Assembly (NCBI GenBank): GCA_031425195.1
Contig: JANPIX010000026.1
Location: forward strand, 205,121-269,120
Direction: 5' to 3'
Length of the DNA stretch: 64,000 nt
Origin: JANPIX01 sp031425195
Lineage (GTDB): Bacteria > Pseudomonadota > Alphaproteobacteria > Rhodobacterales > Rhodobacteraceae
Within the stretch, counting starts at the first letter, position 1. Each line of letters opens with the position of its first letter. Below the pieces are notes generated by a model. That model saw nothing but the letters and a program-made list of their open reading frames with translations. It made no database searches and had not been told where the DNA came from. Shown here in pieces: positions 17,194 to 24,969 of this stretch. The translations under genes were made by a program, and so were the position numbers.

Positions 17194-17203
17194 AAACCGT
17201 TTT
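17194..17203. promoter_or_regulatory. LacI-type operator near aglR
   Basis: AAACCGTTTT matches AAAnCGnTTT and lies within TTGAAACCGTTTTGGG, 26 bases upstream of the aglR ATG and 173 bases from the aglE-proximal site. Position suggests autoregulation of aglR and the genes downstream of it. Confidence 0.6.
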
Positions 17204-17228
17204 GGGCGTTCTGCCGCGTGCTTTTTCG

Positions 17229-18260
17229 ATGAACCTCAAGGAGCTGGCCACCAAGCTCGGGCTGTCGCCGACCACTGTGTCGCGCGCCCTGAACGGCTAT
17301 CCAGAGGTCAACGAGACGACACGCGAGCGGGTAATGGCAGCGGCAAAGCGTTACAGCTACAGCCCGAACACGCGGGCGATCCGGCTGGCGACGGGGCGGG
17401 CGCTGGCGGTGGGGCATGTCATTCCGATTGCGTCGCAGCATGAGATCGTGAACCCGGTGTTTGCGGATTTCATCGCCGGGGCGGGTGAGGTTTATTCCCG
17501 CAACGGCTATGACATGCTGTTGTCGGTGGTGCGCGACGACGACGAGGAACGCACCTACCGCGAACTGGTGGCGCGCGGGGCAGTGGACGGGATCATCGTG
17601 CATGGCCCCCGGATGCAGGACCGGCGGGTGCCGTTGCTGCACGAGATCGGGATTCCGTTTGTGGTGCATGGCCGCGCCAGCGGCACGTCAAGCGCCTATT
17701 CCTGGCTGGACGTGAACAACAGGCGGGCGTTTCAGCGGGCGACGGAGTTCTTGATTGACCTCGGCCATCGCAGGCTGGCGCTGGTCAACGGTCTGGAGTT
17801 CATGGATTTCGCGATGCGCCGTCGCACGGGGTTTACCGATGCGCTGGTGGCGCATGGGATCACGCCCGACCCGGCCCTGATGTCGTCTGAAGAAATGACC
17901 GAGATTGCGGGGTTTCATGCCGCAAGCCGGATGTTGAACATGGCAGCCTCGCCCACGGCGTTTGTGGTGTCGTCGATGATTTCAGGCATGGGCGTGCGGC
18001 GCGCGGTGGAGCGTGCGGGGCTGGTTCTGGGGCGCGATGTGTCAATCATCATTCACGACGACGAACTCAGCTATCTGCGCAACGGCGACGATGTGCCGAT
18101 CTTTACCGCCACCCGGTCATCGGTGCGCGAGGCCGGGCGATTGACGGCCGAGATGCTTCTTGAACTGATCGCCAACCCCACGTCCCATCCGAAGGAACGC
18201 CTGCTTGAGGCGGAACTCATCATCGGCCAGTCTACTGGCCCTGCCCCGCGCGAGGTATGA
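17229..18260 (+). CDS. aglR: LacI-family transcriptional regulator of alpha-glucoside use
   Basis: A 343-residue LacI/GalR protein. The N-terminal helix-turn-helix is MNLKELATKLGLSPTTVSRALNG with the hinge region KRYSYSPNTRAIRLATG; the rest is a periplasmic-binding-protein-like effector domain (VDGIIVHGPRMQDRRVPLL, IIIHDDELSYLRNG). The ATG at 17229 begins exactly at the family N-terminus, although its ribosome site is weak. Divergent from aglEFGAK and one base before the beta-glucosidase gene. It most likely represses agl genes through the AAAnCGnTTT sites and is released by a glucoside; the inducer is unknown. Confidence 0.88.
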   Translation: MNLKELATKLGLSPTTVSRALNGYPEVNETTRERVMAAAKRYSYSPNTRAIRLATGRALAVGHVIPIASQHEIVNPVFADFIAGAGEVYSRNGYDMLLSVVRDDDEERTYRELVARGAVDGIIVHGPRMQDRRVPLLHEIGIPFVVHGRASGTSSAYSWLDVNNRRAFQRATEFLIDLGHRRLALVNGLEFMDFAMRRRTGFTDALVAHGITPDPALMSSEEMTEIAGFHAASRMLNMAASPTAFVVSSMISGMGVRRAVERAGLVLGRDVSIIIHDDELSYLRNGDDVPIFTATRSSVREAGRLTAEMLLELIANPTSHPKERLLEAELIIGQSTGPAPREV

Positions 18261-18261
18261 C

Positions 18262-19590
18262 ATGACGCTGAACCGATACAGCTTTCCCGACGGCTTTGTG
18301 TTCGGTGCGGCCACCGCCGCCTATCAGATCGAGGGGTCGGATTTCGGCGGTTGCGGATCGTCGCATTGGGATACCTTTGCCGCGACACCCGGCAACGTGA
18401 TCCGCGCGGAGGGCGGGGGGGTGGCGTGTGACCATTATCACTGCTGGGAAAGTGATCTGGATCTGATGCAGGCGGCGCAGATGGATGGCTACCGGTTTTC
18501 GACGAACTGGTCGCGGGTCATGCCGGACGGGAAAACGCCGAATGCCGAGGGGCTGGATTTCTATGACCGTCTGGTGGACGGGATGCTGGCGCGCGGGTTA
18601 AAGCCGTTTCACACGCTGTATCACTGGGATCTGCCGTCGACGCTTGCCGATCAGGGCGGTTGGGCGAACCGCGATGTGGCGCAGTGGTTTGCCGATTACG
18701 CGGAATGCATCACCGGGCGGATCGGCGACCGGGTGGCCACGACGGCCACGATCAACGAGCCGTGGTGCGTGGCGTGGCTGTCGCATTTCATCGGGGCCCA
18801 TGCGCCGGGGATGCGCGACATTCGCGCGACCGCCCGCGCCATGCATCATGTGTTGCTGGCGCATGGCACAGCGGTTGGGCGGCTTCGTTCGATGGGACAG
18901 AAGAACCTTGGCATCGTGCTGAATTTCGAACATGCCCAGCCTGCCAGCGACGCGCCCGAGGATGTGGCGGCGGCAGGGCTGTGGGACGGGATCTTCAACC
19001 GCTGGTTCATCGAGGGGCTGACGCGGGGCACCTACCCCGACAACGTGATGGCGGGGCTGGGGCCGCACATGCCTGCAAACTGGCAGGACGACATGGCGCT
19101 GATCGGCCAACCGCTCGACTGGCTGGGGGTCAACTATTACACGCGCCATCTGTTCGCCCATGCGCCGGGCACCGCTTGGCCCAGCATAAAAGACGTGCCG
19201 GGCCATCTGGCCAAGACGCAGATGGGTTGGGAAATCTATCCCGCCGGTCTGCGCGGGATATTGACGCGGCTGGCGCGCGATCATGTGGGCAACCTGCCGA
19301 TGTATGTCACCGAAAACGGCATGGCCCATGCGGATGCGCCGGTGGACGGTATTGTCACCGATACCGAGCGTGAGGCGTTTTTGCTGGCCCATCTGGGGGC
19401 GACGCATGATGCGATTGTGGACGGGGCCAATGTGAAAGGCTTTTTCTACTGGTCGCTTCTGGACAATTACGAATGGGCCGAAGGCTATGAAAAACAATTC
19501 GGCATGGTGCATGTCGATTACAAAAGCCAGACCCGCACGCCCAAGCAATCCTATCACGCCTATGCCCGCATGATCGCGCGCAATACCTGA
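18262..19590 (+). CDS. Beta-glucosidase, GH1
   Basis: A 442-residue retaining family 1 glycosidase, cytoplasmic (no signal peptide). Opens FPDGFVFGAATAAYQIEGS, the standard GH1 N-terminal signature. The acid/base glutamate is in TINEPWC and the nucleophile in MYVTENGMA; the C-terminal SLLDNYEWAEGYEKQFGMV closes the barrel. Start one base after the aglR stop, so translation is probably coupled. With aglA and glk it would allow both alpha- and beta-linked glucosides to enter glycolysis. Likely product of the aglR–bgl–glk unit. Confidence 0.93.
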   Translation: MTLNRYSFPDGFVFGAATAAYQIEGSDFGGCGSSHWDTFAATPGNVIRAEGGGVACDHYHCWESDLDLMQAAQMDGYRFSTNWSRVMPDGKTPNAEGLDFYDRLVDGMLARGLKPFHTLYHWDLPSTLADQGGWANRDVAQWFADYAECITGRIGDRVATTATINEPWCVAWLSHFIGAHAPGMRDIRATARAMHHVLLAHGTAVGRLRSMGQKNLGIVLNFEHAQPASDAPEDVAAAGLWDGIFNRWFIEGLTRGTYPDNVMAGLGPHMPANWQDDMALIGQPLDWLGVNYYTRHLFAHAPGTAWPSIKDVPGHLAKTQMGWEIYPAGLRGILTRLARDHVGNLPMYVTENGMAHADAPVDGIVTDTEREAFLLAHLGATHDAIVDGANVKGFFYWSLLDNYEWAEGYEKQFGMVHVDYKSQTRTPKQSYHAYARMIARNT

Positions 19591-19596
19591 AAGCCC

Positions 19597-20574
19597 ATGA
19601 CCATGACCGAACCTGTTGTCATCGTTGCCGATATCGGGGGCACGAACACGCGCGTCGCCCTTGCCGACGGAAGGCAGGTGCGCGCCGACAGCGTTCGCAA
19701 ATATGCGAATGCCGCGTTTCCGGCCCTTGGCCCGGTTTTGACCCGGTACATGGCCGATATCGGGGTGGCGCGGGTGGACGGGTGCTGTGTCGCGGCGGCG
19801 GGGCCGGTGCGTGACGGGGTGGCCACGATGACGAACCTTGACTGGGTCATTCACGGCAAGGAACTGGAAGATGCGACAGGCGCGCTTCAGGTGGCGATCC
19901 TGAACGATCTTCAGGCGCAGGGGCACGCGCTGGGCCATATCAAAGAGATGCATCTGCGCAGCCTGATCGACGGGCCGCGACAGGCAGGCGGGTCGATGCT
20001 TGTCATCGGGTTGGGCACCGGGGTGAATGCAGCGCCTGTGCATGACACCGCCGCAGGGCGGATCGTGGCGGCGTCGGAATGCGGGCATGTGACGATGCCC
20101 GCGCGGACCGAAGCCGATATTGCACTGGTCAAATTCATCGAAGGCCACGGCTTGCATGCGCACGGCTTTGCCGGGGTGGAGGATGTGCTGGCCGGGCGGG
20201 GGGTGGAGCGGCTTTACGCCTTTGCCTGCGCGCAGGCGGGCACGCCGGACGAAAAGCCTGCCGCCGAGGTGATGGCCGCGATTGCCGCGGGCGACGCGAA
20301 TGCCGTGGCGGCGGCGCGGCTTTACACCCGTATTCTGGGTGCAGTGATGGGGGATCTTGCGTTGATCCACCTGCCTTTTGGTGGCATTTTTCTGATTGGT
20401 GGCGTTGCGCGCGCAATGACGCCCTACATGCCGCAGATGGGGCTTGGCGCGGCCTTTGCCGACAAGGGCCGGTTTTCCGAGTTCATGCAGGATTTCGCCG
20501 TGTCGGTGGTTGAAGACGATTATGCGGCATTGACGGGATGTGCGGCCTATCTGGCATCGGTGACGCCGAACTAA
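19597..20574 (+). CDS. glk: Glucokinase
   Basis: ATP-dependent kinase making glucose 6-phosphate from glucose. 325 residues, as usual for the bacterial Glk family. The phosphate loop VADIGGTNTRVAL is at the N-terminus, with MTNLDWVIHGKEL, the LGTGVNAAPV nucleotide region and SECGHVTMPARTEAD following. It begins six bases after the beta-glucosidase stop and is followed by a good terminator, so it is the last gene of the aglR unit. It would phosphorylate glucose freed by AglA and the GH1 enzyme. Confidence 0.92.
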   Translation: MTMTEPVVIVADIGGTNTRVALADGRQVRADSVRKYANAAFPALGPVLTRYMADIGVARVDGCCVAAAGPVRDGVATMTNLDWVIHGKELEDATGALQVAILNDLQAQGHALGHIKEMHLRSLIDGPRQAGGSMLVIGLGTGVNAAPVHDTAAGRIVAASECGHVTMPARTEADIALVKFIEGHGLHAHGFAGVEDVLAGRGVERLYAFACAQAGTPDEKPAAEVMAAIAAGDANAVAAARLYTRILGAVMGDLALIHLPFGGIFLIGGVARAMTPYMPQMGLGAAFADKGRFSEFMQDFAVSVVEDDYAALTGCAAYLASVTPN

Positions 20575-20595
20575 TTGCAACACCAAAAGCGAAAA

Positions 20596-20622
20596 GCCCG
20601 CGTGGATTGGCGGGCCTTTCTT
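20596..20622 (+). terminator. Rho-independent terminator after glk
   Basis: GCCCGC (20596–20601) pairs with GCGGGC (20610–20615) around an eight-base loop and is followed by CTTTCTT. It lies 21 bases after the glk stop. On the opposite strand it follows the coxM stop region and the stretch GCTTTTCGCTTTTGG, so it may also serve the converging cox genes. Confidence 0.75.
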
Positions 20623-20638
20623 GCACGGCGGGGCCGCG

Positions 20639-21427
20639 TTACGACGCCGCCATCACCGCGCGTTTCGTCAGGACAGCGATAAGATTGGCCCGGTAAGCAG
20701 GCGTTCCGTGCAGATCGCCGATCAGCCCGCGAGAGGGTGCCACGAGCCCCGAAAGCCGGGCCGCAGAGAACCCGGCGTCGAGTGCCGCTTCGGCCTCGTG
20801 CCAGCGGAAGACGCCGTTTTCGGATGCGCCGGTGACCGCCACCCGCACGCCGCCTGCATGTTTCGCCACGAACACGCCGACCAGCGCAAAGCGTGAGGCG
20901 GGTTGATCGAATTTCATGTAGCCGGCTTTTTCAGGGATCTTGAACTGCACTTCGGTGATGATTTCGCCTTCGTCCAGTGCCGTGGTGAACAGGCCCTGAA
21001 AGTAGTCAGCCACCGCAATCTTGCGTTTGTCCGTCACGATCACGGCGTCTGACGCAAGGGCGGCGGCGGGATAGCAGGCCGACGGATCATTGTTGGCCAG
21101 ACTGCCGCCTACTGTGCCACGTGACCGCACCGCCGGATCACCGATGTGCCCGGCGAGTGCTGCCAGCGCGGGGTAATAGCGGGCTGCCTCGCGCGCCACG
21201 ACGGCGTGGGGCGTGGCCCCGCCGATGTGGAGCCCGCCCGGCCCGGTGCACACACCCTGCATTTCGCCGATGCCCGTCAGACTGACCAACACTTCGGGTG
21301 TGGCAAGGCGCTGTTTCATCGTGGGGATCAGGGTTTGCCCGCCCGACAGGGCCTGCGCCCCGTCGCGCGCGAGGGCGCGCACTGCGTCGGCCACGCTGGC
21401 CGGTTTCACAAGCTCAAAGTTCTGCAT
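20639..21427 (-). CDS. coxM: Xanthine dehydrogenase/CO dehydrogenase-family FAD subunit
   Basis: Medium, FAD-binding subunit of a molybdenum hydroxylase. 262 residues. FAD-binding motifs ALSGGQTLIPTMK (residues about 32–45) and IGDPAVRSRGTVGGSLANNDPS are clear. It passes electrons from the iron–sulfur subunit to an acceptor. Last gene of coxG-S-L-M, 12 bases after coxL. The symbol is used in the family sense; true CO oxidation is not implied (see CoxL). Confidence 0.88.
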   Translation of the reverse strand: MQNFELVKPASVADAVRALARDGAQALSGGQTLIPTMKQRLATPEVLVSLTGIGEMQGVCTGPGGLHIGGATPHAVVAREAARYYPALAALAGHIGDPAVRSRGTVGGSLANNDPSACYPAAALASDAVIVTDKRKIAVADYFQGLFTTALDEGEIITEVQFKIPEKAGYMKFDQPASRFALVGVFVAKHAGGVRVAVTGASENGVFRWHEAEAALDAGFSAARLSGLVAPSRGLIGDLHGTPAYRANLIAVLTKRAVMAAS

Positions 21428-21439
21428 GATGCGCCCCTT

Positions 21440-23809
21440 TCAATTCAGTGCCGACCAGACACGCGATGGTGTCAGGGGCATGTCGATGTGAACCACGTCT
21501 GTGCGGCCGTTGCGGTGCAGCGCGTCGATGACTGCGTTCACAAGGGCCGGTGGCGAACCGATCGCCCCCGCCTCGCCACAGCCTTTCACGCCCAGCGGGT
21601 TGTGCGTGCAAGGCGTGATGCAGGAATGGTCAACGGTGAACATCGGCAGATCATCGGCGCGCGGCATGGCGTAATCCATGTAAGACCCGGACAGAAGTTG
21701 GCCGTTTTCATCGTAGGTCGTGTTTTCCAGAAGCGCCTGACCGATGCCCTGTGCCACCCCGCCATGCACCTGCCCTGCCACGATCATCGGGTTCATCACG
21801 TTGCCGAAATCATCGGCGCAGGTAAACGCCTCTACCGTGACCTTGCCGGTTTCGGGGTCAACCTCCACCTCGCAGGAATAGGCCCCGGCGGGGTAAGTAA
21901 AGTTGGCGGGATCGTAGAAGGCCGTTTCCTCCAGCCCCGGTTCCAGCGTTTCAAGCGGATAGTTGTGCGGCACATAGGCCGAGAACGCGATCTCGCCGAA
22001 TGTCTTGGCCTTGTCGGTGCCTGTCACACTGAACTTGCCATCTTCAAAGACGATGTCACTTTCGGCGGCTTCGAGCATGTGGGCCGCGATCTTGACGCCC
22101 TTGGCGATGATCTTGTCGACGGCCTTGGTCATGGCCGTGCCGCACACCGCCAGACTGCGGGAGCCGTAGCTGCCCATGCCGAAGGGGATTTTCGACGTGT
22201 CACCATGCACGATGTCGATGCTGCTTGCGGGGATGCCGAGTTTGTCCGACACGATCTGCGCGAACACCGTCTCGTGGCCCTGCCCGTGGCTGTGCGCGCC
22301 GACCATGACGCTGATGTTGCCGGTGGCGTTGACGCGCACCGTGGCCGCATCATAAAGGCCGACCCGCGCGCCAAGTGCGCCGACAAGGGCGGAAGGTGCG
22401 ATGCCGCACGCCTCGATCCAGGTGGACAGGCCAAGGCCGCGCCATTTGCCGCGCGCAAGGCTTTGGGCGGCGCGCCCCTCGAACCCGGCCTTGTCGGAAA
22501 GTTCGATCAGTTTATCGAGCGTCGCCTGATAGTTGCCCGTGTCATAGACCAGCGCCACCGGCGTGGTGTAGGGGAACATGTCGGTGGTGATCAGGTTCTT
22601 GCGGCGCAATTCCCATGGGTCAAGGCCCAGTTCGCGGGCGGCCTTGTCGATCACGCGTTCCAGGCTGTAGGTCGCTTCGGGCCGGCCGGCACCGCGGTAG
22701 GCGTCGACGGGGGCCGTGTTGGTGAACACCGCCTTGACGTTCACATAGACAAGCGGTGTCTTGTACGGCCCGGCCATGAGCGTGCCGTGCAGGAATGTGG
22801 GCGTGACGGTCGCAAAGTTGGACAGATAGGCCCCAACATTGGCCTTGGTTTCGGTGCGAACCGCAAGGAAGGTGCCGTCCTTGTCGAGCGCAAGCTGGAT
22901 TTTCGTCACATGATCGCGGCCATGCGCGTCGGACAGAAAACTTTCCGAGCGGCTGGCCACCCATTTCACCGGGCGGTTGAGCGCCTTGGCGGCAGCAAGC
23001 ACCGCCGCTTCCTCGCCATAGTGATAGATCTTGGAGCCGAAACCGCCGCCCACATCGGGGGCGATTACGGTGAGTTTGTTTTCGGGAATGCCCATCACGA
23101 AGGCCGCAATCAGAAGGCGCGACAGGTGGGGGTTCTGGCTGGTGGTGTAAAGCTTGTAGTCGCCCGTGCCGCTGTCATAGTCGCCGATGCTGGCGCGCGG
23201 TTCCATGGCGTTAGGGACCAGACGGTTGTTAACCAGTTCAAGCGTTGTGACATGGGGGGCGGAGTGGAAGGCCGCGTCGACGGCGGCGCGGTTCGCCTCG
23301 ATCCAGCCCCAGTCGAAGCAGACATTGTTTTCGATCTTGTCATGCACGCGGTTGGACGGATCGGCGATGGCCGTGTCCATGTTGATGATGGCGGGCAGTT
23401 CGGTGATGTCGGCGTCGATCGCCTCGGCGGCGTCGCGGGCCTGATCTTCGGTTTCGGCCACGACGACGGCATAGGCATCACCCACATGGCGGACCTTGCC
23501 ATGGGCCAGCACCGGGCGCTTGGGTTCCTTCATCGTCTCGCCACCGCGCGACTGGACAAGCCAGCCTGCCGGATTGCCGCCCATCGCCGCGAAATCGGCC
23601 CCCGTCATCACGGCCAGAACACCGGGCATCGACTGCGCCACGCTGGTGTCGATGCCGTTGATCCGCCCATGCGCCACGTTCGATCGCACAAAGCAGGCAT
23701 AGGCCTGACCGCGCAGGTTGATGTCGGCGGTATAACGTCCCTTGCCGGTCAGAAACCGGATATCCTCGCGCCGCACTGTGCTGGCGCCGATGCCACCATC
23801 TTTAGGCAT
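21440..23809 (-). CDS. coxL: Molybdenum hydroxylase large subunit, form II CoxL type
   Basis: Catalytic subunit binding molybdopterin-cytosine dinucleotide. 789 residues. Starts with RREDIRFLTGKGRYTADI, as in CoxL/XdhB proteins; Moco-contact stretches include DVGGGFGSK and GSYGSRSLAVCG, with the catalytic glutamate region GVKGCGEAGAIGSPPAL near the C-terminus. The active-site loop around residue 368 reads AYRGAGRPE, not the AYRCSFR of proven CO dehydrogenases, which places it in form II, whose substrates are mostly unknown. The ATG at 23809 follows GGAGGGAACG. It forms a heterotrimer with CoxS and CoxM. Confidence 0.9.
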   Translation of the reverse strand: MPKDGGIGASTVRREDIRFLTGKGRYTADINLRGQAYACFVRSNVAHGRINGIDTSVAQSMPGVLAVMTGADFAAMGGNPAGWLVQSRGGETMKEPKRPVLAHGKVRHVGDAYAVVVAETEDQARDAAEAIDADITELPAIINMDTAIADPSNRVHDKIENNVCFDWGWIEANRAAVDAAFHSAPHVTTLELVNNRLVPNAMEPRASIGDYDSGTGDYKLYTTSQNPHLSRLLIAAFVMGIPENKLTVIAPDVGGGFGSKIYHYGEEAAVLAAAKALNRPVKWVASRSESFLSDAHGRDHVTKIQLALDKDGTFLAVRTETKANVGAYLSNFATVTPTFLHGTLMAGPYKTPLVYVNVKAVFTNTAPVDAYRGAGRPEATYSLERVIDKAARELGLDPWELRRKNLITTDMFPYTTPVALVYDTGNYQATLDKLIELSDKAGFEGRAAQSLARGKWRGLGLSTWIEACGIAPSALVGALGARVGLYDAATVRVNATGNISVMVGAHSHGQGHETVFAQIVSDKLGIPASSIDIVHGDTSKIPFGMGSYGSRSLAVCGTAMTKAVDKIIAKGVKIAAHMLEAAESDIVFEDGKFSVTGTDKAKTFGEIAFSAYVPHNYPLETLEPGLEETAFYDPANFTYPAGAYSCEVEVDPETGKVTVEAFTCADDFGNVMNPMIVAGQVHGGVAQGIGQALLENTTYDENGQLLSGSYMDYAMPRADDLPMFTVDHSCITPCTHNPLGVKGCGEAGAIGSPPALVNAVIDALHRNGRTDVVHIDMPLTPSRVWSALN

Positions 23810-23869
23810 ATCGTTCCCTCCTTTGCCGGGCACATCAGGTGTGTGCCACACAGCGTTGACTATGAATGA

Positions 23870-24355
23870 TTATTCAGCAGCGATTGCGGCGACATGCTGG
23901 CCGGATGCGGCCATGACGGCGCGGACGATGTTGTGATACCCGGTGCAGCGACAGATGTTGCCTTCCAGATGGTGCCTGATTTCAGCCTCAGTCGGACGGG
24001 CGTTGACGGCAAGAAGTGCGGCCGTGGCCATCACCATGCCGGGCGTGCAAAAGCCGCATTGCAGGCCGTGATGATCCTGAAACGCCTGCTGGATCGTGCC
24101 AAGCGATCCGTCGGCCTCGGCCATGCCTTCGACGGTGCGGACCTGTGCGCCTGCCGCATCTTCGGCAAAGACAGTGCAGGATTTCACCTGAAGCCCGTTC
24201 AGAAGAACTGTGCAAGACCCGCACTGGCTTGTATCGCAGCCGATGTGCGTGCCGGTCAGGCCCAGCCCTTCGCGCAGATAGGACGACAAAAGTGTGCGTC
24301 CTTCGGTTTCCGACGAAACGGTCTTGCCGTTCACTGTCATCGTGGTTTTCGTCAT
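23870..24355 (-). CDS. coxS: Molybdenum hydroxylase [2Fe-2S] small subunit
   Basis: Electron-transfer subunit of 161 residues carrying two [2Fe-2S] clusters. The plant-ferredoxin-type cluster ligands are in HIGCDTSQCGSCTVLLNG plus a later cysteine in VKSCTVF; the second cluster uses LQCGFCTPGMV and GNICRCTGYHNI. The ATG at 24355 has GGGGGAGGG seven bases upstream; in-frame extensions to 24418 would overlap the coxG end and are rejected. Located between coxG and coxL in the same direction. Confidence 0.93.
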   Translation of the reverse strand: MTKTTMTVNGKTVSSETEGRTLLSSYLREGLGLTGTHIGCDTSQCGSCTVLLNGLQVKSCTVFAEDAAGAQVRTVEGMAEADGSLGTIQQAFQDHHGLQCGFCTPGMVMATAALLAVNARPTEAEIRHHLEGNICRCTGYHNIVRAVMAASGQHVAAIAAE

Positions 24356-24393
24356 CGAACCCTCCCCCATTGGGATCAGCGCATCCTTCCGGA

Positions 24394-24924
24394 TCAACTG
24401 ATCAAACGTTTGAACCATCCTTTTTTGACGGGTGCGGAATCTGCGTCCCCGTCGGCCATCGCCTCGGCCACATCGTCATCGCCGGAGCCTTCGACGGCAT
24501 CCTGAAAGCGGGTGAAGAAATCATCTGCCATCTTGCGGGCAAAGCCGTCGATGATGCGGCTGCCCAGTTGTGCGATCTTGCCACCGACCTGGGCATCCAC
24601 CGTGTAGGACAGGCGCGTACCTTCGCCCGAAGGCACAAGCGTCACATGCGCGCCACCCTTGGCATAGCCCGCGACGCCGCCTTTTCCTTCGCCGGAAATG
24701 GTGATCGATGTGGGTGCCACGATGTCGGACAGATGCACAATCCCGGCAAAGCGCGCCTTGACCGGACCGACCTTTTGTACCACCACCGCCTCGTAGCCTT
24801 CGGCCACGCTGCCAGTCATGCTTTCGCAACCGGGGATGCAGGCCTGCAAGACCTGTGGATCAAGGATGGCCGCCCAGACAGTGGCCGGGTCGGCCTTTAT
24901 CTCGCGTTCGTCGGTCAGTTGCAT
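24394..24924 (-). CDS. coxG: CoxG-like SRPBCC-domain protein
   Basis: A 176-residue protein of the carbon monoxide dehydrogenase subunit G family, with an SRPBCC lipid/ligand-binding fold: MQLTDEREIKADPATVWAAILDP at the start and CIPGCESMTG soon after, typical for CoxG. Members are accessory proteins that tether the molybdenum hydroxylase to the membrane or to its electron acceptor. The ATG at 24924 follows GGGGGAGGAACCC. First of the cox genes and only 45 bases after the histidine kinase stop, which suggests co-transcription with the regulatory genes. Confidence 0.88.
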   Translation of the reverse strand: MQLTDEREIKADPATVWAAILDPQVLQACIPGCESMTGSVAEGYEAVVVQKVGPVKARFAGIVHLSDIVAPTSITISGEGKGGVAGYAKGGAHVTLVPSGEGTRLSYTVDAQVGGKIAQLGSRIIDGFARKMADDFFTRFQDAVEGSGDDDVAEAMADGDADSAPVKKGWFKRLIS

Positions 24925-24969
24925 GGGTTCCTCCCCCAAGGGCGACTATGACGCAACGGGTGGCTTTGG

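Noticed and set aside
18598..20586. A 662-codon minus-strand frame across the beta-glucosidase and glucokinase genes
   Set aside because: It spans two clearly real genes on the other strand and is rich in His/Arg/Pro with no family features.
21146..23869. A 907-codon open frame on the plus strand opposite coxL
   Set aside because: It mirrors coxL codon by codon, has an unlikely His/Arg/Gly-rich composition and no recognisable domain, while the minus strand encodes a full molybdenum hydroxylase subunit. High GC keeps antisense frames open.
20639..24924. Aerobic CO dehydrogenase (carbon monoxide oxidation) operon
   Set aside because: The CoxL loop is AYRGAGR (form II), not AYRCSFR, and accessory coxD/E/F are missing, so CO oxidation should not be claimed.
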